A program made the position numbers and the translations under genes. 64,000 nt of DNA from Candidatus Thiodiazotropha sp. (ex Monitilora ramsayi) (lineage in GTDB: Bacteria; Pseudomonadota; Gammaproteobacteria; Chromatiales; Chromatiaceae). Position 1 is the stretch's first letter, and each line of letters begins with the position of its first letter. Location of the stretch: NCBI GenBank assembly GCA_025655575.1, contig JAHXIP010000014.1:22282-86281 (forward strand), read 5' to 3'. Positions 48,970 through 58,549 of this stretch are shown piece by piece. The notes under the pieces are model-generated. The model did not search any database. It saw only the letters and a list, made by a program, of their open reading frames with translations, and was not told the DNA's origin.

Positions 48970-50401
48970 ATATATCTTGCTGTTTTTTGTCATCAGCACT
49001 ATGGCGAAAAGTGTTTCTGCCGAATCGTCAATGATAATTCAAGTGGGTGGTGGCAACGCAATTGGTAATTCACAAGGACAAATAGAGGATAATGTTGAGT
49101 GGCTCAGTGAGATCTTAAAAAAATCAAGTAATACAATCAAAAACTATTATGCCGCTGGTGGTGCAGGTGAAAAGGATGTTGCATTCTTCGGTGATGCTGA
49201 TTCTACGGATTTAATGCAGCCTCTATCACGGGTGTTTGACTTTGGTGATGCGCATCGGCTTAGATTTAAAGTTAATGGAATACCAGAATTGTCTGGTTCG
49301 ACTAGGAAGGACGAGCTGTCAAAATCAATCATTAACTTATTTAGCGCTACAAATAGCGATAGTGAAATACTGATCATATTTAATGGTCACGGGGATATGA
49401 ATGAAGATGACGTTCGATACAACACGATAAAGATATGGGGTGATGATAACTTAGATGTCGGAGAAGTTGACGGAATTCTAGATAGTGCTCACGAAGAGTC
49501 GCTGGTTAGATTTATTTTCCCACAGTGTTACTCCGGTGGGTTTTATCATTTGATTTACGACGACCCAGAGTCTAATGAACTATCGAATCAAAACAGGTGT
49601 GGTTTTTTTGCGGAGTCTCCTTATGATCAATCTGAAGGATGCTCGCTTAACACAAACAAAGAGGAATACCGCGATTACTCCACATACTTTTTTGCGCCAC
49701 TAAATGGCGCTACCAGAAACGGACAGGAACTGCCGGTTGCTGTCGATCTTAACAATGATGGTGCGGTTTCTTATCGAGAATCACATATTTATGCACTAAT
49801 GGTTGGAGAGAGTAAAGATCTTTCCAGATCATCGAGTGAGATGTATCTGGAACAATGGACGCCATGGTATCTCAGGTGGTCATTAGATAATGAAGATAAA
49901 AGCAATATTTACTGGAACATCGCTGAGTATTTAGCGAACAAGCATAGTTTGGAATTGGATGGACGGTTATTGAAAACTAAGAAAACTGAGATCCAAAATA
50001 ATATTGTTAACTTGAAAAAATCACAAGCGGAAGTGGAGGCGAATATTGAAGAACTATCCTCTTCAATAAAGCTCGATATAAAAAAATATTGGCCAGAACT
50101 TTCTCATCCTTACACACTGTCTTATGTATCAACTATCAATAATGATATGAAGAGAATATCCAATCATATAGAGATGCATAAAGACTATCATGATCTTGTT
50201 TTACTTCAGACTAAATTAAGCGGGATTCAAAAACAAGAGCTGGATTATGAAAGAGAAAAGGCGCAAATAGATAAAATAACTAGAATGAAGTTGTTAGCAA
50301 GGCTAACCCATTATTTTTCAATATTTGCAACTGATAAGGAAGTTGAAGAATATAATCGATTGTTAGCATGTGAGAATGGTGTATTTTTCAAAAACCAATA
50401 A
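48962..50401 (+). CDS. Exported caspase-like (clan CD, C13-type) cysteine protease
   Basis: A 479-residue protein with a signal peptide (residues 1-20, cleavage at V-S-A-E). The clan CD dyad is visible: His143 in L-I-I-F-N-G-H-G after a hydrophobic strand, and Cys189 in F-I-F-P-Q-C-Y-S-G-G after another. Residues 262-273 form an EF-hand-like calcium loop (D-L-N-N-D-G-A-V-S-Y-R-E). Residues about 330-460 are predicted coiled coil, rich in K, E, I and L. Several Cys in 210-230 could be disulfide-bonded. Substrates are unknown; relatives include legumain and bacterial caspase-like enzymes. Confidence 0.82.
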   Translation: MARYILLFFVISTMAKSVSAESSMIIQVGGGNAIGNSQGQIEDNVEWLSEILKKSSNTIKNYYAAGGAGEKDVAFFGDADSTDLMQPLSRVFDFGDAHRLRFKVNGIPELSGSTRKDELSKSIINLFSATNSDSEILIIFNGHGDMNEDDVRYNTIKIWGDDNLDVGEVDGILDSAHEESLVRFIFPQCYSGGFYHLIYDDPESNELSNQNRCGFFAESPYDQSEGCSLNTNKEEYRDYSTYFFAPLNGATRNGQELPVAVDLNNDGAVSYRESHIYALMVGESKDLSRSSSEMYLEQWTPWYLRWSLDNEDKSNIYWNIAEYLANKHSLELDGRLLKTKKTEIQNNIVNLKKSQAEVEANIEELSSSIKLDIKKYWPELSHPYTLSYVSTINNDMKRISNHIEMHKDYHDLVLLQTKLSGIQKQELDYEREKAQIDKITRMKLLARLTHYFSIFATDKEVEEYNRLLACENGVFFKNQ

Positions 50402-50780
50402 GTATCGTGGTGATACTTGATAATATGGCCTAAGAAATATAATTATTGAGGGCTTGCTGTGCTGATTGTTTTGTGAAGCATCTAGTGAGCATAGCTATAA
50501 AGATCTAGATTCTACAATTAGCTTGATATAACTAATTAGACGGCAGGGGATGTGCCCTGATCACTTCAGAAATAAAAAGAAATATAAGGCAGTAAGTAAC
50601 GAGGTGACTCCTCCATGAATAAGTACCTGATTTTTTGATATGGCATAGTGTTACGCCAGATTTGCCAATTCGGGTTAACTGAGGGTCACACACAAGAGAT
50701 AGGATGCAACTGTTGACTTCATATGTCTGTGTCTACATGGATGTCAGTATTCTGACTGATTCTTATTTCATGGTAATTAT
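50402..50780. other. AT-rich non-coding stretch at the right edge of the island
   Basis: About 380 bp without coding sequence. A small hairpin, AGTATC (50401-50406) with GATACT (50412-50417), lies on the protease stop but lacks a T run. Composition is still AT-rich here and returns to normal inside the deaminase gene, so the right island boundary is probably within this stretch. Confidence 0.45.
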
Positions 50781-51257
50781 CTAGTAATCGATACGCATAT
50801 CGCTCGACTGCCACTGTTGAAACAAGTCTCTGCACTCGTTATGAAGCCGCTGTGTGGCATCAATATTTTGTTCGTTCAGGGACTTCCGTATCTCGACTTT
50901 GATCTGTTTGTCATCAAAGCCGACAGACGCCGCATCTTCTCCAGTGGCACCAAAAATCAATTTGCTAATACGCGACCAGTAGAGGGCACCCATGCACATG
51001 GGGCAGGGTTCGCACGTCGTGTATAGGGTGGCATTCGGCAGATGGAAGTGGCCGACTGTGGTGCAGGCTTCCCGAATAGCAAGTATCTCAGCATGAGCGG
51101 TGGGATCTTTCAGGCGCACGACTTGGTTCCAGCCACGGCCTACTATCTCACCCTCTATGACGACGACGGCGCCGAATGGCCCACCATGTCCCAGTGAAAT
51201 CCCCTCTCGGGCAAGTGCCAGGGCTTGATGCATGAAGTAGTCATTTTTCTCATTCAT
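50781..51257 (-). CDS. Guanine deaminase-like nucleoside deaminase
   Basis: A 158-residue zinc deaminase with the H-A-E site (P-T-A-H-A-E-I-L-A-I-R) and P-C-P-M-C-M-G-A-L-Y-W-S. The C-terminal G-F-D-D-K-Q-I and F-Q-Q-W match Bacillus GuaD-type guanine deaminases, which have a swapped C-terminus. It would deaminate guanine to xanthine in the cytoplasm. It is the last gene of a minus-strand run, 16 bp after the ABC permease. Confidence 0.85.
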   Translation of the reverse strand: MNEKNDYFMHQALALAREGISLGHGGPFGAVVVIEGEIVGRGWNQVVRLKDPTAHAEILAIREACTTVGHFHLPNATLYTTCEPCPMCMGALYWSRISKLIFGATGEDAASVGFDDKQIKVEIRKSLNEQNIDATQRLHNECRDLFQQWQSSDMRIDY

Positions 51258-51273
51258 TGATTCTGCCCGCTAT

Positions 51274-52272
51274 CTATTCCCAACGGAAAGTCTTTGAGCC
51301 AATGGTTACGAATATGACGGAAAAGAGTGATAATGCAATCAGTTGCCCACCAACATCGGCAAGTCCGGCCCCCTCTATCATCACGGCCCTGGCCGCATCG
51401 ATCATGTGTGTGAGCGGTAGCGCCAGTGCAAGATTCTGCACCAGTGGATGAGAGCCTTCAAGGGAGAACCAAACGCCGGAGAGTAACATCATCGGCCAGC
51501 TAAGCAGGTTTAGCAGACCGTTGGCAGCCTCTTCGCTGGTGATACGGGCAGCGATCAGCAAACCGACACTGATCATGCTTAATGCGCCGAGGATAAGGAT
51601 CAGCAGCAGCAACCAATAAGAACCGGTCATGCGGAAATCGACAACCAGATTGGTGCCGGCGTAGACGAGTATGGTGACGACAACGATCATCAGCATGCGT
51701 GAGGTGATTTGTGCCGAGAGAAACTCGAAGGCACTCAAGGGGGTAGCGCGAAGGCGCTTGAGTACACCGTTCTTGCGGTATCGGACGATCACATATCCTA
51801 CGCCGAACAACGCACTGAACATGATGTTCATACCCAGCACACCAGGTATCAACCAGTCGACATAGCGGATCTCACTGCCGCTTACGGTCTCTCGTGATAA
51901 ACCATAGGATGACAGAATCTGCTCCAACAGATAGCCTTTTGGCGAGGTGCTATTGACCCAGTAGCGTTGTTCTTCCTGGTCGAGAAGCAGGTCAAGCTGG
52001 TGCCTGTCGACTTTGTCGATGGCATCATTCAGGTCATCAACCGGAATAAAATCGATGTATCGTGTTTCGAGGAATGTCACTAGAGGCGTATCGGTCTCTG
52101 CCTGACCGAAAAGCGCGACCTTGTAGAGATCCTGCTGTCCTGTGGAGAAAGCGAAGGCGAAACCCATGACAATCAGCACAGGCATGATGAAGTTCCAGCC
52201 CAGTGCTGTGCGATCACGCAGAAACTCCAGGTTGCGGGCTTGCAGGGCGGCGAGGAAACGGCGAAGAGACAT
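51274..52272 (-). CDS. ABC-2 type exporter permease
   Basis: A 332-residue membrane protein with an N-terminal helix, a large extracytoplasmic domain (residues about 45-145), and five further helices including R-Y-R-K-N-G-V-L-K-R-L-R-A-T-P-L and P-M-M-L-L-S-G-V-W-F-S-L-E, hallmarks of the ABC-2 family (drug or lipid exporters of the YhhJ/NodJ type). It pairs with the ATPase encoded upstream; 151 bp separate them. Substrate not inferable. Confidence 0.85.
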   Translation of the reverse strand: MSLRRFLAALQARNLEFLRDRTALGWNFIMPVLIVMGFAFAFSTGQQDLYKVALFGQAETDTPLVTFLETRYIDFIPVDDLNDAIDKVDRHQLDLLLDQEEQRYWVNSTSPKGYLLEQILSSYGLSRETVSGSEIRYVDWLIPGVLGMNIMFSALFGVGYVIVRYRKNGVLKRLRATPLSAFEFLSAQITSRMLMIVVVTILVYAGTNLVVDFRMTGSYWLLLLILILGALSMISVGLLIAARITSEEAANGLLNLLSWPMMLLSGVWFSLEGSHPLVQNLALALPLTHMIDAARAVMIEGAGLADVGGQLIALSLFSVIFVTIGSKTFRWE

Positions 52273-52423
52273 AGTCAGAGTATGGTGTACAGTAGGTTGT
52301 CAGCAATATAACCCAATTAATAAAAAAAAGTAGCTTGTGCTGAGGGGGGGAAGCCCAACACCAGGCTTTGTCTGTTTGGATTTACCAGCATCACTGAGTT
52401 TCCCGCATGTCAGTGAACAATGT

Positions 52424-53302
52424 TTAGGTTCGCAAATGGTGTCCTGTAAGCTCAAGGAAAAGATCTTCCAGGGTGGGTGAGCGTACCTGCAGTTGATTCA
52501 GTGAAATCTGCTGTTCAACAAGATGTCGGATGGTCGCGTCGATATCCTTGGTGAGGATATCCATCTGCCCATCCTGTGGATGCAGAGAGGAGGCTGAGTC
52601 CGGCTGGAAGTCTTCGGGCAGTGAGACAGCCGGCAGGGTGATCACTGAGTTATCGAAATGGTCAGCCAGTAATGTCTTGGGATTTCCCTGCGAGATGATC
52701 TCACCCCGGTCGATGATGATGATTTCATCACAAAGCTCGTAGGCCTCTTCCATGTAGTGCGTAGTCAAGACCAGTGTCTTGTTATCCGCTTTGATCTTCT
52801 TTACCTGAGCCCAGAGGTTGCGGCGTGACTGGGGATCGAGGCCGGTGGTAGGTTCGTCCAGGAAGACCACTTCCGGATTATTGATCAGAGCGATGGCGAG
52901 TAACAGACGTTGCTTCTGCCCACCGGAGAGCTTGCGGGTGTCCCTGTCGAGGAACTCGTCCAGGATGCAGATCTCCACCAGCTCCTCGATGGGACGTGGA
53001 TTGTTGTAGAACTGCTGAAACATCTTCAGCACCTCATCGACCCGGATGAACTCCTGCAGCGCCGTGTGCTGGAACATGATGCCAGCCTCATTGCGAAACC
53101 GTTGACCGAGTGCCTCGCCTTTATAACGAATCGTGCCGGTGGTGGGGGTCTTGATGCCTTCCAGCATCTCCACCGTGGTGGTTTTACCGGCACCATTGGG
53201 CCCTAACAGGCCGAAACAGATGCCGCGGGGGATTGAAAAGCTGATGTCGTTGACGGCGAGAACGCCAGCGTACTGCTTACTGAGGTGCTCGACCTCAATC
53301 AT
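52424..53302 (-). CDS. ABC transporter ATP-binding protein
   Basis: A 292-residue ATPase with Walker A G-P-N-G-A-G-K-T-T, signature L-S-G-G-Q-K-Q-R, Walker B V-V-F-L-D-E-P-T-T-G-L-D-P, and the H-loop T-T-H-Y-M-E-E-A, of the DrrA/CcmA-like export group. The C-terminal extension includes a short domain after residue 220. It energises the ABC-2 permease encoded downstream. It starts 30 bp after the HDOD gene, so the three may be co-transcribed. Confidence 0.92.
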   Translation of the reverse strand: MIEVEHLSKQYAGVLAVNDISFSIPRGICFGLLGPNGAGKTTTVEMLEGIKTPTTGTIRYKGEALGQRFRNEAGIMFQHTALQEFIRVDEVLKMFQQFYNNPRPIEELVEICILDEFLDRDTRKLSGGQKQRLLLAIALINNPEVVFLDEPTTGLDPQSRRNLWAQVKKIKADNKTLVLTTHYMEEAYELCDEIIIIDRGEIISQGNPKTLLADHFDNSVITLPAVSLPEDFQPDSASSLHPQDGQMDILTKDIDATIRHLVEQQISLNQLQVRSPTLEDLFLELTGHHLRT

Positions 53303-53332
53303 GGGATGGCTGCAACTGTTGTGATTTTGTTA

Positions 53333-54172
53333 TCACGAGAGAAACATGACCTCGATATTCTGTACGTCATCGGCTACCCCTTCGATATCAATGATATTGA
53401 TCTCAGGTTCCACCCCAACCTTGGTGAAGGCGGGAATATTGATCCATTCTTCCATGGGCACGCTATTTTCGTTTCCAACAAGCGCTTCCAGACGGGCAAC
53501 CAGGACCAAATCGACGTAGTCCACACCGCTTTCGCTCTCGTAGCCTAAGTCAAGAAAGTGCTCTGTTACCTTGATGAGAGCAGGTGGAAAATCCCACACC
53601 TTTAGGATACGGCTGCCGATCTCAGGACTGAGCGCGTCGACGACCCGGTCCAACTCCTTGCTGTCCTCCAGTAGTTCATCATAGTTCTCTGCCATGGCAA
53701 GAATCGGCAATGCGCCAATATTGTGAATCAGTCCCGCCAGCATGGCCTGGTCCTTGTCGAGATGATCATGCCCGCCGGCAAGGACCCGGCTGAGTGCGGC
53801 GATCTGCACACTCTCTTCCCAAACCTGGCGGAATTTTTTATCCAGTAAATCGTCGGTAGCCTGAAAGATCTGTTGCATGATCAGACTGACCACCAGGCTG
53901 CGGACCAGCCTGACCCCCAGTCTGGACACTGCCATCTGTAGATTATCGATCTGTACCCGGCCACGATAGAGAGGGCTGTTGGCCACCTGCAGCATGCGGG
54001 CAGACAAAGCGGTATCGGTAGCGATGATATCAGCCACCTGTTTAGCGCTGCTGTTCTCCTCTTCCACTGCGCTACGTACTTTCAGGGCAACTTCGGGGAG
54101 TGTAGGCAGGGTGAGCTTGTTGCTGTCTATGGCTTGGTTGAGGGTTTCGAGAAAAGCTTTTTCATCAATCAT
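53333..54172 (-). CDS. HDOD domain protein
   Basis: A 279-residue protein consisting almost wholly of an HDOD domain: L-P-T-L-P-E-V-A-L-K-V-R, D-T-A-L-S-A-R-M-L-Q-V-A-N-S-P-L-Y, A-V-S-R-L-G, and the degenerate HD-type segment around G-L-I-H-N-I-G-A-L. HDOD proteins serve in signalling and do not have assured phosphodiesterase activity. No GGDEF or receiver domain is attached. Its partner cannot be read from the context. Confidence 0.88.
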   Translation of the reverse strand: MIDEKAFLETLNQAIDSNKLTLPTLPEVALKVRSAVEEENSSAKQVADIIATDTALSARMLQVANSPLYRGRVQIDNLQMAVSRLGVRLVRSLVVSLIMQQIFQATDDLLDKKFRQVWEESVQIAALSRVLAGGHDHLDKDQAMLAGLIHNIGALPILAMAENYDELLEDSKELDRVVDALSPEIGSRILKVWDFPPALIKVTEHFLDLGYESESGVDYVDLVLVARLEALVGNENSVPMEEWINIPAFTKVGVEPEINIIDIEGVADDVQNIEVMFLS

Positions 54173-54300
54173 GCGCAGTTTAGTTCCTTAGATTTTGTGC
54201 CCAATTGACCCGGGCACAAGCGTTCTTCAGTTATTTACAGGGATATGGAACATATCGCTCGGTATTGCTGATTCTTAAGTCGGCATCCTGCCCGGGCGCA

Positions 54301-55296
54301 CTATTCGGCAAAAGCGTAGGGGAGTTCCTGCAACGTCAATCGGGGGCCCTTTTCGCCGAGACGGACCTCGGCCCCCTCCGCACTGGCAATTTCAATCACC
54401 GCTAACAGGTCATAGCCCCCGTTACTGCTTGCTTGAGCATCTACCAGCCTTCCCGCGCCCTGGCCTGAAGTGCTGTCGCTGGCGAACAGCTCTTCCCCCG
54501 GCTGAGGTGGGGTGTCGGCATCTACGTGGGCCAGGTACATGCGCCGTTTCAGCTTGCCCAAGTACTGCATGCGAGCGACTACCTCCTGTCCGGTGTAACA
54601 GCCTTTGGTAAAACTGACACCGTCGACTAGCTGCATGTTGGTCATTTGGGGCACAAAAGTCTCGCTGGTACGCTGGTAAATAGTGGGAATGCCTGCCCGG
54701 ATCTCCTGCAGGGCCCAATAGCCGTCACCCATACGTACCGCCGCAGGCTCTGCTGCCAGCCAAAGGCCTATCAGGCTTTCGGCCGGGCCGATAACCTCAA
54801 AGCGGGGCAGGGTTCCGGCCAACCTGATCACCGTCAGATCATTCTGTTGTACGGCATCATTGGCTTCGGCGGGCAGTGTGTCGATGGATGTGGTGAGAAT
54901 CTGTTCCGCACAGGTGCCGCTGATGCCGATTCTTACCCACTCGTCAGAGGCGTCGGTAAGACTGACCTTCGCCATCAATACATACATGCCCAGGCGCTTG
55001 AGAACGAACTCCATGTTCTCTTTCGGGGTTTGCAGGTAGTAGGCGTCATCACGGCGAAAACAACGGAAATTGGCCAGCATACGGCCTTTGGCGCTACACC
55101 AGCCAGCCAGATTGCTGTGTTCTTCGGTCACTTCACGCAGGTCGTTGGTGAGCTGTCCCTGGAGAAATTTCTCGGCATCCTCCCCCTCGACCCGGATCAA
55201 TCCAAAATGGGAGAGATCGTTCAGGGCACAGTCTGGATGAGCAGTTTCCACTGCGACTGGGCGGGCATCCATAAAATCGGACCACACTTTATTCAT
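54301..55296 (-). CDS. ygfZ: Folate-binding Fe-S/tRNA-modification protein YgfZ
   Basis: A 331-residue GcvT-like protein with the YgfZ signature K-G-C-Y-T-G-Q-E-V-V-A-R-M, including the conserved Cys, and the N-terminal F-L-Q-G-Q-L-T-N-D-L. It takes part in Fe-S cluster enzyme maintenance and affects tRNA thiolation by MiaB in E. coli. The frame is open upstream to 55425, but ATG 55296 gives the family start. It is divergent from the RNase gene. Confidence 0.92.
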   Translation of the reverse strand: MNKVWSDFMDARPVAVETAHPDCALNDLSHFGLIRVEGEDAEKFLQGQLTNDLREVTEEHSNLAGWCSAKGRMLANFRCFRRDDAYYLQTPKENMEFVLKRLGMYVLMAKVSLTDASDEWVRIGISGTCAEQILTTSIDTLPAEANDAVQQNDLTVIRLAGTLPRFEVIGPAESLIGLWLAAEPAAVRMGDGYWALQEIRAGIPTIYQRTSETFVPQMTNMQLVDGVSFTKGCYTGQEVVARMQYLGKLKRRMYLAHVDADTPPQPGEELFASDSTSGQGAGRLVDAQASSNGGYDLLAVIEIASAEGAEVRLGEKGPRLTLQELPYAFAE

Positions 55297-55408
55297 GACA
55301 GGAAATAGCTCCTGGGTTTGACGGGGGACAGTGCGTATCATACCCGATCCCGCGGGGGACGAAACTCCCCGCAATCGTCTGGAAATTGTGAGTAGACGGA
55401 AGAGACTG

Positions 55409-57220
55409 ATGAGTAAACTGACCACTGGCGCCCTGGTGCTCTACAAGATTCGCCCGGCGCGAATCACTGAGGTGTCCGATAAAATTTCCCTGGAACTGGA
55501 AGGGGGAAAGACAAAACGTGTGAGGGATAAAGATGTGGTGCTATTGCATCCCGGTCCGCTCAGCAGCCTCAACCAGCTTTCAGCCCAGCAAGGGGAGGTC
55601 AGGGAGACTTGGGAATTGCTGGAGGGTGGCGCTACGGAAATCAGTGAGTTCAGTGAGCTGATCTATGGGGATTATACGCCCGCTACCGCATGGGCCGCCT
55701 GGCAGCTGGTGGCTGAGGGGATCTATTTTGAAGGCGAGCCGGGGGCGATCAGGTCGCGTCCGGCAGATCTGGTGGACGCTGAGATTACCGCACGTGAGCA
55801 GAAAGCTGCGGAGGCGCAGGCCTGGAATGCATTTATCCAGCGCGTGGAGCAGGGCAGTATCATCGAAGAAGATCGCAAGGCGCTGGGAGAGGTGGAGCAA
55901 CTGGCCCTGAATAGGCGGGCCAGTAGCCGTATTCTGCAGGCGCTGGGAATTCAGGAAAGCCCCGTCAATGCACACCGGTTACTGATCAGGACCGGCTATT
56001 GGTCCCCCAATGAGAATCCCTATCCCAGACGGGCGGGGATCGACATGAGTCAACCGGAACACCCAGTTCCCCCCTTGCCCGAGGAGGGCCGCCGGGATCT
56101 GACTGAACTTGCCGCTTTTGCCATCGATGACGAAGACAACCAGGACCCGGACGATGCCATCAGTCTGGAGGGGGAGCGTATCTGGGTGCATGTGGCCGAT
56201 GTGGCCGCTTTGGTTGGCCCGGACTCCTCCATGGACAAGGATGCCCGAACCCGTGGCGCCAATCTCTACCTGCCGGATCAGGTAGTCCCCATGCTGCCTC
56301 AGGCGATAACCGATCAGCTTGGGCTGGGTCTGCAAAGCCGATCACCGGCGCTGTCTATCGGTTTCACCCTCTCTGATGAGGGAGAGCCACAGGATATTGA
56401 GATCTCACCCACATGGCTGAAAGTCGAAAGGATCAGCTACGCAGCGGCCGAGCAGCGGCTGCAAGAGCCACCCTTTGCGGCGCTCTTGGCCAAGAGCCGA
56501 CGCTACCGAAAGCGCCGTATGACGGCCGGCGCCGCCTTCATTCAATTGCCTGAGGTAAAGCTCAAAGTGGTCGATGATCAGGTCGAGATCCATCCGCTGC
56601 CCCGTTACGAGAGCCGGGAGATGATTACCGACCTGATGCTGATGGCGGGTGAGGCGATAGCCCGCTATTGCCAAGAGAATGACATCCCGATTCCCTACGC
56701 CACCCAGGCGTCGCCGGATGAACCCACCGTACCCGAAGATCTGGCGGGGATGTACGCCTATCGGCGATTCTTCAAGCCGACTCAGATCAAGACCCAGCCG
56801 GAACCGCATGCCGGCCTGGGTCTGTCTAGCTATACGCGAACCACCAGTCCGTTACGGCGTTATTCCGATCTGCTGACCCACCAACAGTTGCGTGCCCATT
56901 TGAGTGGAGAGACTCCCCTCGATATCCATGCGATATCTGAGCGTATCGCCGAATCGGAAGCCGGAAGTATGGCGAACCGTAAAACCGAACGGTTGTCGAA
57001 CAATCATTGGCGCTTGATCTATCTGCGGGATCATCCCGATTGGCAGGGCGAAGCGGTTATTGTGGCCAAAGATGGGGAGCGTGCGTCCGTACTGATTCCT
57101 GAACTCGGTATGGATGCGAAGATACGTATCAAAAGCCAGGCAGGACTGAATGACAGCATCAAGCTGAAGCCGCGAGAGATCGACCCGCCGGATCTCACCT
57201 GCTACTTCAGGGTGCTTTGA
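55409..57220 (+). CDS. RNase II/RNB family ribonuclease
   Basis: A 603-residue 3'-5' exoribonuclease-like protein. The N-terminal 200 residues have a small beta domain and a helical linker; the RNB domain starts at about residue 200 with A-I-D-D-E-D-N-Q-D-P-D-D-A-I-S (catalytic acidic cluster) and H-V-A-D-V-A-A-L-V, and ends with S-Y-T-R-T-T-S-P-L-R-R-Y-S-D-L. The C-terminal S1-like strand set is short. ATG 55409, with GGAAGAG upstream, is preferred to upstream starts. It belongs to the short VacB-like branch often found beside ygfZ, distinct from rnr. Confidence 0.88.
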   Translation: MSKLTTGALVLYKIRPARITEVSDKISLELEGGKTKRVRDKDVVLLHPGPLSSLNQLSAQQGEVRETWELLEGGATEISEFSELIYGDYTPATAWAAWQLVAEGIYFEGEPGAIRSRPADLVDAEITAREQKAAEAQAWNAFIQRVEQGSIIEEDRKALGEVEQLALNRRASSRILQALGIQESPVNAHRLLIRTGYWSPNENPYPRRAGIDMSQPEHPVPPLPEEGRRDLTELAAFAIDDEDNQDPDDAISLEGERIWVHVADVAALVGPDSSMDKDARTRGANLYLPDQVVPMLPQAITDQLGLGLQSRSPALSIGFTLSDEGEPQDIEISPTWLKVERISYAAAEQRLQEPPFAALLAKSRRYRKRRMTAGAAFIQLPEVKLKVVDDQVEIHPLPRYESREMITDLMLMAGEAIARYCQENDIPIPYATQASPDEPTVPEDLAGMYAYRRFFKPTQIKTQPEPHAGLGLSSYTRTTSPLRRYSDLLTHQQLRAHLSGETPLDIHAISERIAESEAGSMANRKTERLSNNHWRLIYLRDHPDWQGEAVIVAKDGERASVLIPELGMDAKIRIKSQAGLNDSIKLKPREIDPPDLTCYFRVL

Positions 57221-57234
57221 AGAGGTGAAAGGGT

Positions 57235-57780
57235 ATGAAACAGTTATTGGTTATCTTTCTGTTAGTCACGCTGACCGCATGCAGTCAGCGCTATGTGGTC
57301 AGTGATGATCCAGACTATCCCTACAATCTCCCACCTGTGGGAAGCACCATTGTTCTGAAAAAACCGGTCAGTGTGCCGGCGGGTGAGGTGCGTGTCTTTC
57401 TGCAAGGCGGCGCACTAAAGAAAAAATCTGAATTTGACCGCTATAAAATCAGTTGCAGTTTTGAACTCAGAAAACTGGATGAGATACCCAGAGACATAGA
57501 ACCAGACAGTTTTATTGTTACCGAAGTGCAACGCACCATGGAACAGGTCGTCAAGCAGCGTGAGTTTGAACAGGGCTTTGTGAAGGTTGGATTCGATATT
57601 GGTGGCAAGCCCATGGTGACGCGTGGTTACCATCTCTGGCTGGGTTCCGATAAGCAGCCTGACGTAATGCGCATGACATGCCGGGGTAGCTTCGATGATC
57701 TGAATCGGGCTGATCCGCCTTCCCTTGAAGAGGTGCGGTTTTCACTCGGCGAGTATGCTGAATTGGTAATGCCGATTTAG
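57235..57780 (+). CDS. Putative lipoprotein, unknown function
   Basis: A 181-residue protein with a short signal peptide and a lipobox L-T-A-C (Cys16). The mature domain is beta-rich with two Cys (I-S-C-S-F and M-T-C-R-G) that may bridge. It starts 14 bp after the RNase, probably in its operon. No family recognised. Confidence 0.75.
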   Translation: MKQLLVIFLLVTLTACSQRYVVSDDPDYPYNLPPVGSTIVLKKPVSVPAGEVRVFLQGGALKKKSEFDRYKISCSFELRKLDEIPRDIEPDSFIVTEVQRTMEQVVKQREFEQGFVKVGFDIGGKPMVTRGYHLWLGSDKQPDVMRMTCRGSFDDLNRADPPSLEEVRFSLGEYAELVMPI

Positions 57781-58064
57781 CCTAGACTGAAACAGGGCAA
57801 AGGTATCGCATCTGGTTGCTTCCATGCTGTTCGACCGGGGCGAAGGATTGTCCGCTCGGTTATTTGAGTTTATATAAGCCAACCACATCCTGCTTGGTAG
57901 GCGTCAATCTTCAAAGTCGGCTCATTCAGTTAGCTCAGTGATTGTTACTCAAAGGTACCATTGACCTGGAGCTCCATGGAAGATTATGGGCTAGTTTCAA
58001 TCCAAGGGATTGGTTTTCACAAGCCAAGAAAACAATGCCTTTTTTTATCATGAACATTTCTCAA

Positions 58065-58077
58065 ATGAGAATCATTT
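58065..58077. promoter_or_regulatory. Fur-box-like sequence
   Basis: AATGAGAATCATT matches 12 of 13 central positions of the Fur consensus core AATGATAATCATT. The outer arms match poorly. It lies 470 bp before the RHS gene and no iron gene follows, so it may be non-functional or a relic. Confidence 0.35.
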
Positions 58078-58144
58078 ATCATCCACCCTTTTTGTTTCGT
58101 AGATACTCGTCCTGATGCCGTTATCCTGCACTGAAGGTAGTAGG

Positions 58145-58177
58145 AAAAACCAACAGCTCAATTTGTGAGTGGTTTTT
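58145..58177. terminator. Terminator-like hairpin
   Basis: AAAAACCA (58145-58152) pairs with TGGTTTTT (58170-58177), with an inner CTCA (58157-58160) / TGAG (58166-58169) stem and a four-base bulge, followed by T-rich sequence. It may end transcription from either side. Confidence 0.45.
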
Positions 58178-58549
58178 TATTGGTCTTTATAATGGTTTAC
58201 AAGCAGATTGAAGAATAAGCCGAACAACACCCCTGGTGTGTGGTTATTGCATTGGCCATATCGATAGGCTTAAAATCAAACGCACTCTAGTTGTATCTCT
58301 AGAATCGTGTCTTTTAAATGACAGGGAAGTAATCAGATGGTAGGAAGCTGCTCCACATTAAAGCTCAGTTATCTGCAATCCAATACTAATGACACAATAA
58401 AGTGTCCTCCATATCATTTACTTAGCCGATCCCAACTTCCCAAGCTATCCACAGTTGAAGCAATTGTGTTTTTTATGGCGAAAAGGGTGGTCTGCTAATA
58501 ATCTCTCAAATCAGATTAATGTAAAAACCTAGCGTTGAGAAGGATCGCA

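Larger units (their letters stand above)
57781..58549. other. Non-coding stretch before the RHS locus
   Basis: About 770 bp with no coding frame I can support. Two sites inside are listed separately: a Fur-box-like sequence and a hairpin followed by T residues. Composition drifts towards AT-rich as the RHS genes are approached. Confidence 0.5.

Noticed and set aside
50401..50417. Hairpin on the protease stop codon as a terminator
   Set aside because: The 6-bp AT-rich stem lacks a T tract; it could be chance in AT-rich DNA.
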